Source: Nitriliruptorales bacterium (GTDB lineage: Bacteria; Actinomycetota; Nitriliruptoria; Euzebyales; Egibacteraceae). From it: 6,186 nucleotides of DNA. The stretch is from assembly GCA_007119305.1 (NCBI GenBank), contig SKPY01000126.1, positions 1-6,186 of the forward strand, given 5' to 3'. Position 1 is the stretch's first letter; each line of letters begins with the position of its first letter. Position numbers and translations under genes: made by a program. The notes below the pieces were generated by a model. That model did no database searches, was not told where the DNA came from, and saw only the letters and a list, made by a program, of their open reading frames with translations. Positions 5,575-6,186 of the stretch are shown piece by piece.

Positions 5575-6186
5575 CGTGGACGCGCAAGCCCGGAAGACCA
5601 CAACCGCCATGGCTCGCGAGATAGTCGCCCCTGACGGACGGAAGGAGATCGCCCAACGGGCGGGCCGATGCGAGCTACCCGGCGCGATCGCAGGCGCGCG
5701 TGACCACCGACCCGGCCGAGGTTCTCGCCAGCCTCCCACTATTGGACCGTCTCGGCCTAACCGCCGTTACCTTGAAGTCGGTGCGGCCATCTTCACTACG
5801 CTGCGTGACCGGTGTGCGCGCTCTTGCGCGTGCTTCGCTCGAACCCCCGCCGTCCGGTATCGCTCGGCTTTGTGCTGGACACCTGGGGTCGCGGACGTTG
5901 GTCGGTGGCATCCCCGACACGGTTCTTGGCCGCACCCGAAGGACCGCACCGATTTCCCACGGGGAGGATCTCCACAGACGCGCGGCGGTCTCCCTGGAGC
6001 TCCACGCTCCCCGCGTCGGTGGTGCTTGCGGCTTGTGCCCCCGTGCGACCCAAGCTCACTCGCCAAGTTTCGCCCGCAGTACCGGCGAGCAGGACGGTCC
6101 ACACCGCCAGCCGCTGCCGGCGCTCCGGTGCCTGCTCGTGGACGACCATGTCGCCCTCGGGCAGCCCGCCCGCCGCCGCAACCACG
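5575..6186. other. 612 bases without a defensible gene; possible decayed DNA
   Basis: All three plus-strand frames are open for long stretches up to the window edge (from an ATG at 5609, from 5625, and from 5809), and minus-strand frames are also open, so openness carries no information here. Third-position bias is weak until about 6080, unlike the genes to the left. The plus frame from 5625 includes a protein-like run from the GTG at 5700 (VTTDPAEVLASLPLLDRLGL, then VRPSSLRCVTGVRAL). A +1 shift near 5817 would continue it as LLRVLRSNPRRPVSLG and WGRGRWSVASPTRFL, faintly like the core-binding region of tyrosine recombinases. The same frame ends at the edge with RCLLVDDHVAL, reminiscent of a response-regulator N-terminus. 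On the minus strand a frame from 6185 to 5796 has good codon bias only in its first 35 or so codons. A Shine-Dalgarno-like AAGGAGAT at 5642-5649 has no start codon at useful spacing. Confidence 0.4.

Noticed and set aside
5684..5691. GCGATCGC palindrome
   Set aside because: A single copy of this octamer is expected by chance in GC-rich DNA, and no repeat series is present.
4361..5739. Long minus-strand open frames antisense to the DUF1269 and HdeD-family genes (212, 263 and 290 aa)
   Set aside because: They mirror the plus-strand codons. The products are His/Asp/Glu/Arg- or Ser/Thr/Pro-rich with no domain, while the plus strand has recognisable families.
5796..6185. Minus-strand frame of about 129 codons at the right edge
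   Set aside because: Codon bias is good only in the first 35 or so codons (MVAAAGGLPEGDMVVHEQ...), and the rest is unstructured. The same bases are open on the plus strand, and no family is recognised.
5609..6186. Plus frame open from an ATG at 5609 to the window edge (192 codons, MAREIVAPDGRKEI...)
   Set aside because: Many codons end in A or T, unlike the neighbours. The product is Pro/Arg-rich after the first 15 or so residues, the other two plus frames are also open, and the GGAAGA upstream is 11 bases away. A real start followed by decay cannot be excluded.

Overview
The window is about 6.2 kb of very GC-rich DNA. Its real genes have a strong G/C preference at third codon positions, there are GTG starts, and no insertion sequence or RNA gene is visible. 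The gene types (a LAL-type LuxR regulator, a DUF1269 protein, an HdeD/DUF308 membrane protein and a multi-spanning DUF4203-like protein) fit a high-GC actinobacterium. A Thermoleophilia/Solirubrobacterales-like origin is only a guess, because there is no marker gene.

Layout. Positions 1-294 hold no convincing gene, only two small perfect inverted repeats. A seven-helix membrane protein (295-924, +) follows a good ribosome-binding site. It converges, across 32 bases containing a GC-rich hairpin, with a large STAND-type LuxR regulator (minus strand, 957 to about 3560). The open frame of that regulator extends upstream to 3842, but the family-like protein begins at the GTG at 3558-3560. Divergent from it is a 71-residue protein of unknown function (3960-4175, +) with a GTG start and a clear Shine-Dalgarno. 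After a 278-base gap rich in short inverted repeats come a DUF1269 protein (4454-4948, +) and, 23 bases on, an HdeD-family protein (4972-5574, +), which look like an operon. The last 612 bases (5575-6186) have no gene I can defend. Several frames on both strands are open there. One holds a stretch faintly like the core-binding part of a tyrosine recombinase, and the edge holds a short response-regulator-like motif.

How they may work together (inference). The LAL protein combines an ATP-binding sensory module with a C-terminal LuxR helix-turn-helix and could control its divergent neighbours. Those neighbours encode membrane proteins of families tied to envelope or acid stress in other bacteria. 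An AT-rich dyad (CTAAT-N8-ATTAG) between the regulator and the divergent genes is the best candidate shared promoter or operator. No defence system, CRISPR array or biosynthetic cluster is visible.
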